The notes under the pieces: model-generated | What the model saw: only the letters and a program-made list of their open reading frames with translations | Databases searched by the model: none | Told to the model about the DNA's origin: nothing | DNA from: Clostridia bacterium | GTDB taxonomy: Bacteria > Bacillota > Clostridia > Christensenellales > Aristaeellaceae | Reading direction: 5' to 3' | DNA length: 6,285 bases | NCBI GenBank assembly: GCA_017471125.1 | Contig: JAFUWR010000036.1 | Coordinates: forward strand, 1 to 6,285 | In this document: in pieces, positions 5,490 through 6,285 of the stretch | Layout of the letters: every line of letters starts with the position of its first letter | Numbering within the stretch: the first letter of the stretch is position 1 | Position numbers and translations under genes: made by a program

Positions 5490-5797
5490 ACCAAAGGGCG
5501 ATGAACATGCTGGGCCTGTGCGCCCGGGCGGGGAAGCTCGTCACCGGCGAAAAGGCCGTGGTGCAGGCGATACGCTCAGGGAGCTGCCATCTGGCCCTGC
5601 TGGACGGGGCCGTGGCCCAAAACGGCGAAAAGGCCGTCACGGACGCCTGCGCGTCCCACGGCGTGCCGCTCATCAAGACCGGCGCGGACGCGCTGGGGGC
5701 CGCCATCGGCAGGCCCGGGCGCATGGCCGCCGCCGTCACCGATCAGGGCATGGCGAAGCGGATCATCGAATTGAGTCAACCATCTGGGGATCGATGA
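5486..5797 (+). CDS. ylxQ: L7Ae/L30e-family K-turn RNA-binding protein YlxQ
   Basis: The 103-residue product has the L7Ae/L30e fold of YlxQ (rplGA in B. subtilis), which recognises kink-turn RNA; its physiological target is not firmly known. Visible markers are LGLCARAGKLVTGEKAV (9-25), a helix-strand LALLDGAVAQNGEKAVTDAC (36-55), GVPLI (59-63) and the C-terminal AAVTDQGMAKRIIELS (82-97). The start is in the ATGA overlap with rnpM, preceded by GGGTGAGGG. After the usual family ending (about residue 97) there is a short QPSGDR tail, encoded inside a 9-bp hairpin (5784-5807) whose loop contains the stop codon. Unlike the tight junctions upstream, 166 nt separate it from infB. Confidence 0.9.
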   Translation: MNQRAMNMLGLCARAGKLVTGEKAVVQAIRSGSCHLALLDGAVAQNGEKAVTDACASHGVPLIKTGADALGAAIGRPGRMAAAVTDQGMAKRIIELSQPSGDR

Positions 5798-5807
5798 GAT
5801 CGCCCAG
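5784..5807 (+). repeat. Inverted repeat over the ylxQ stop codon
   Basis: CTGGGGATC (5784-5792) pairs with GATCGCCCAG (5798-5807) as a 9-bp stem with a single bulged G at 5802. The 5-nt loop is GATGA, which holds the ylxQ TGA and an overlapping ATG. No T-run follows, so it is not a canonical intrinsic terminator. As RNA it could slow ribosomes at the end of ylxQ, protect the transcript, or be the outer helix of a larger structure. Confidence 0.5.
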
Positions 5808-5967
5808 TGCGATATTACCTAACGAGTCGAGAACGGGTGTCAGTGCCAAGCGATTTCGCACCGACGCAGACGCCTTGCGCTTGAAGCGATGGCGCAAGGC
5901 GGATGGTGAGAAATGGCGGCGGCAATTGACAGTCAACTCAGTTGACGGGGGTGCAACAAGGGAATGA
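5794..5967 (+). CDS. Possible small basic protein between ylxQ and infB (doubtful)
   Basis: An ORF of 57 codons plus stop spans the whole ylxQ-infB gap. Its ATG overlaps the ylxQ stop (ATGA, 5794-5797) and its TGA overlaps the infB start (ATGA, 5964-5967), the geometry of translational coupling seen at rnpM/ylxQ. The product would be basic (4 Lys and 10 Arg against 7 acidic residues), with an Arg/Lys/Trp-rich core at 29-43 (RLKRWRKADGEKWRR). I recognise no family. Against coding: about 40 percent of its codons end in A or T, including AGA, ATA and TTA, which neighbouring genes avoid. The Shine-Dalgarno is only GGGGA, 3 nt away and buried in a hairpin. The frame is also open through ylxQ, so being open is weak evidence. 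A non-coding structured spacer is at least as likely. Confidence 0.22.
   Translation: MRSPSAILPNESRTGVSAKRFRTDADALRLKRWRKADGEKWRRQLTVNSVDGGATRE
5871..5901 (+). repeat. Perfect 10-bp inverted repeat (strong hairpin)
   Basis: CGCCTTGCGC (5871-5880) and GCGCAAGGCG (5892-5901) are exact reverse complements around an 11-nt loop. A shorter inner pairing (CGCT 5878-5881 with AGCG 5885-5888) could form instead. No T-run follows. A perfect 10-bp GC-rich stem in a spacer is unlikely to be neutral background and suggests a structured RNA or a palindromic repeat unit. Confidence 0.65.
5932..5946 (+). repeat. 6-bp palindrome upstream of infB
   Basis: GTCAAC (5932-5937), TCA, GTTGAC (5941-5946) form a perfect 6-bp inverted repeat with a 3-nt loop. 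It ends 11 nt before the AAGGG ribosome binding site of infB. The overlapping TTGACAGTCAA (5926-5936) offers an alternative fold. It could influence access of ribosomes to infB or be an operator-like dyad; nothing shows which. Confidence 0.4.
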
Positions 5968-6285
5968 CCAAAGTCAGGGTTCAGGACGTGACCAAGGAAT
6001 TGAGCGCCAATACCGGCAGGATGCTGGAAAGCGTGACGCGCATGCGCAAGCAGTCGCAGGACATGCTCAATTCGCTGCGCAGGATCTCGGATGGGTTCGT
6101 CCGCGAGGAAAGGGAGCGCCAGGAGCGCGAGGCCAAGGAGGAGCTGCGCAAGCAGTACGAGGCCAGCGCGTCCTTCATGACCGCCTATTCCAGCGAACAG
6201 GTGCCCGACATCCCGGCTGCGCCCGTGGAGACCAAGCCCGCGGAGCCGACGCCCGCGCAGGAGCCCAAGGCCGAGGCGGTCCAGC
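5964..6285 (+). CDS. infB: Translation initiation factor IF-2, N-terminal part (cut by window edge)
   Basis: IF2 is the GTPase that recruits initiator tRNA to the 30S subunit and promotes subunit joining. The visible 107 residues begin MTKVRVQDVTKELSANTG, resembling the IF2_N subdomain pattern (basic start, VRVxxxxKEL). A helical charged segment (about 48-66, EERERQEREAKEELRKQY) and a Pro/Ala/Glu/Lys-rich linker (from ~81, PAAPVETKPAEPTPAQEPK) follow, as in the variable N-terminal region of IF2. The GTPase domain lies beyond the window, so the call depends on this N-terminus and on the operon position after ylxQ. The start is the first ATG after an in-frame TGA at 5943-5945. Its ribosome binding site AAGGG is only 1-2 nt away, which is unusually close. 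The N-terminal subdomain looks divergent. Confidence 0.75.
   Translation, partial: MTKVRVQDVTKELSANTGRMLESVTRMRKQSQDMLNSLRRISDGFVREERERQEREAKEELRKQYEASASFMTAYSSEQVPDIPAAPVETKPAEPTPAQEPKAEAVQ

Larger units (their letters stand above)
5798..5963 (+). other. Structured, compositionally distinct ylxQ-infB spacer
   Basis: This 166-nt stretch interrupts an otherwise compact operon. It is less GC-rich at its left part (GATATTACCTAACGAG) than the genes around it. It contains the second half of the hairpin over the ylxQ stop, complementary GTGCGA (about 5807-5812) and TCGCAC (about 5855-5860), a perfect 10-bp inverted repeat (5871-5901) and a 6-bp palindrome (5932-5946). I do not recognise a known riboswitch, leader or mobile element. 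It may be a leader RNA controlling infB, an inserted palindromic repeat, or the small ORF described separately. Confidence 0.5.

Noticed and set aside
5926..5931. Perfect TTGACA before infB as a promoter -35 box
   Set aside because: The sequence 17 nt downstream is GGGTGC, and no TATAAT-like box occurs at 15-19 nt, so an infB promoter is not supported; the TTGACA is part of the palindromic sequence there.
5981..6178. 65-codon minus-strand open frame opposite the infB start
   Set aside because: It is an antisense shadow of the charged infB N-terminus, with no ribosome binding site or recognisable domain.

Overview
The window looks like chromosomal core DNA of a GC-rich Bacillota, probably a clostridial lineage. 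The evidence is the gene order rimP-nusA-rnpM(ylxR)-ylxQ-infB, which is typical of Gram-positive bacteria, together with a short NusA that has no C-terminal repeat domains and strong purine-rich Shine-Dalgarno sequences (GGAGG type). I see no mobile genes, tRNA, rRNA or CRISPR, and most of the window is ordinary housekeeping sequence.

Left block (1-1731, minus strand). A promoter at about 1703-1731 reads leftward into an alpha/beta-hydrolase-fold protein (863-1669) whose nucleophile position appears to be glycine. A SpoU/TrmH-family RNA methyltransferase (96-824) follows, then an unrecognised gene cut off by the left edge (1-83). Short gaps and gene-specific ribosome binding sites suggest one operon.

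Middle block (1781-3388, plus strand). The roughly 170 bp between the hydrolase and fmdB holds back-to-back promoters. The rightward ones drive a small FmdB-type zinc-ribbon protein (1868-2083) and murA (2129-3388), the first committed enzyme of peptidoglycan synthesis, with all key residues present.

Right block (3451-6285, plus strand). A good extended -10 promoter (3451-3479) is followed by a leader of about 130 nt with two hairpins, each trailed by a T-run. The transcription/translation operon comes next: rimP (30S maturation), nusA (pausing, termination, antitermination), rnpM, ylxQ (L7Ae-type K-turn binder) and the start of infB (IF2), which runs off the right edge. These genes couple ribosome assembly, transcription elongation and translation initiation.

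Three things deserve a second look. (1) NusA lacks about 11 residues at the end of its S1 domain, just before the SRTHPG motif. (2) A 166-nt gap between ylxQ and infB is dense in inverted repeats, and it can also be read as a 57-codon ORF with 4-nt and 3-nt overlaps at its ends. (3) The rimP leader looks like an attenuator. I found no convincing wholly new system; these are local anomalies in a conserved neighbourhood.
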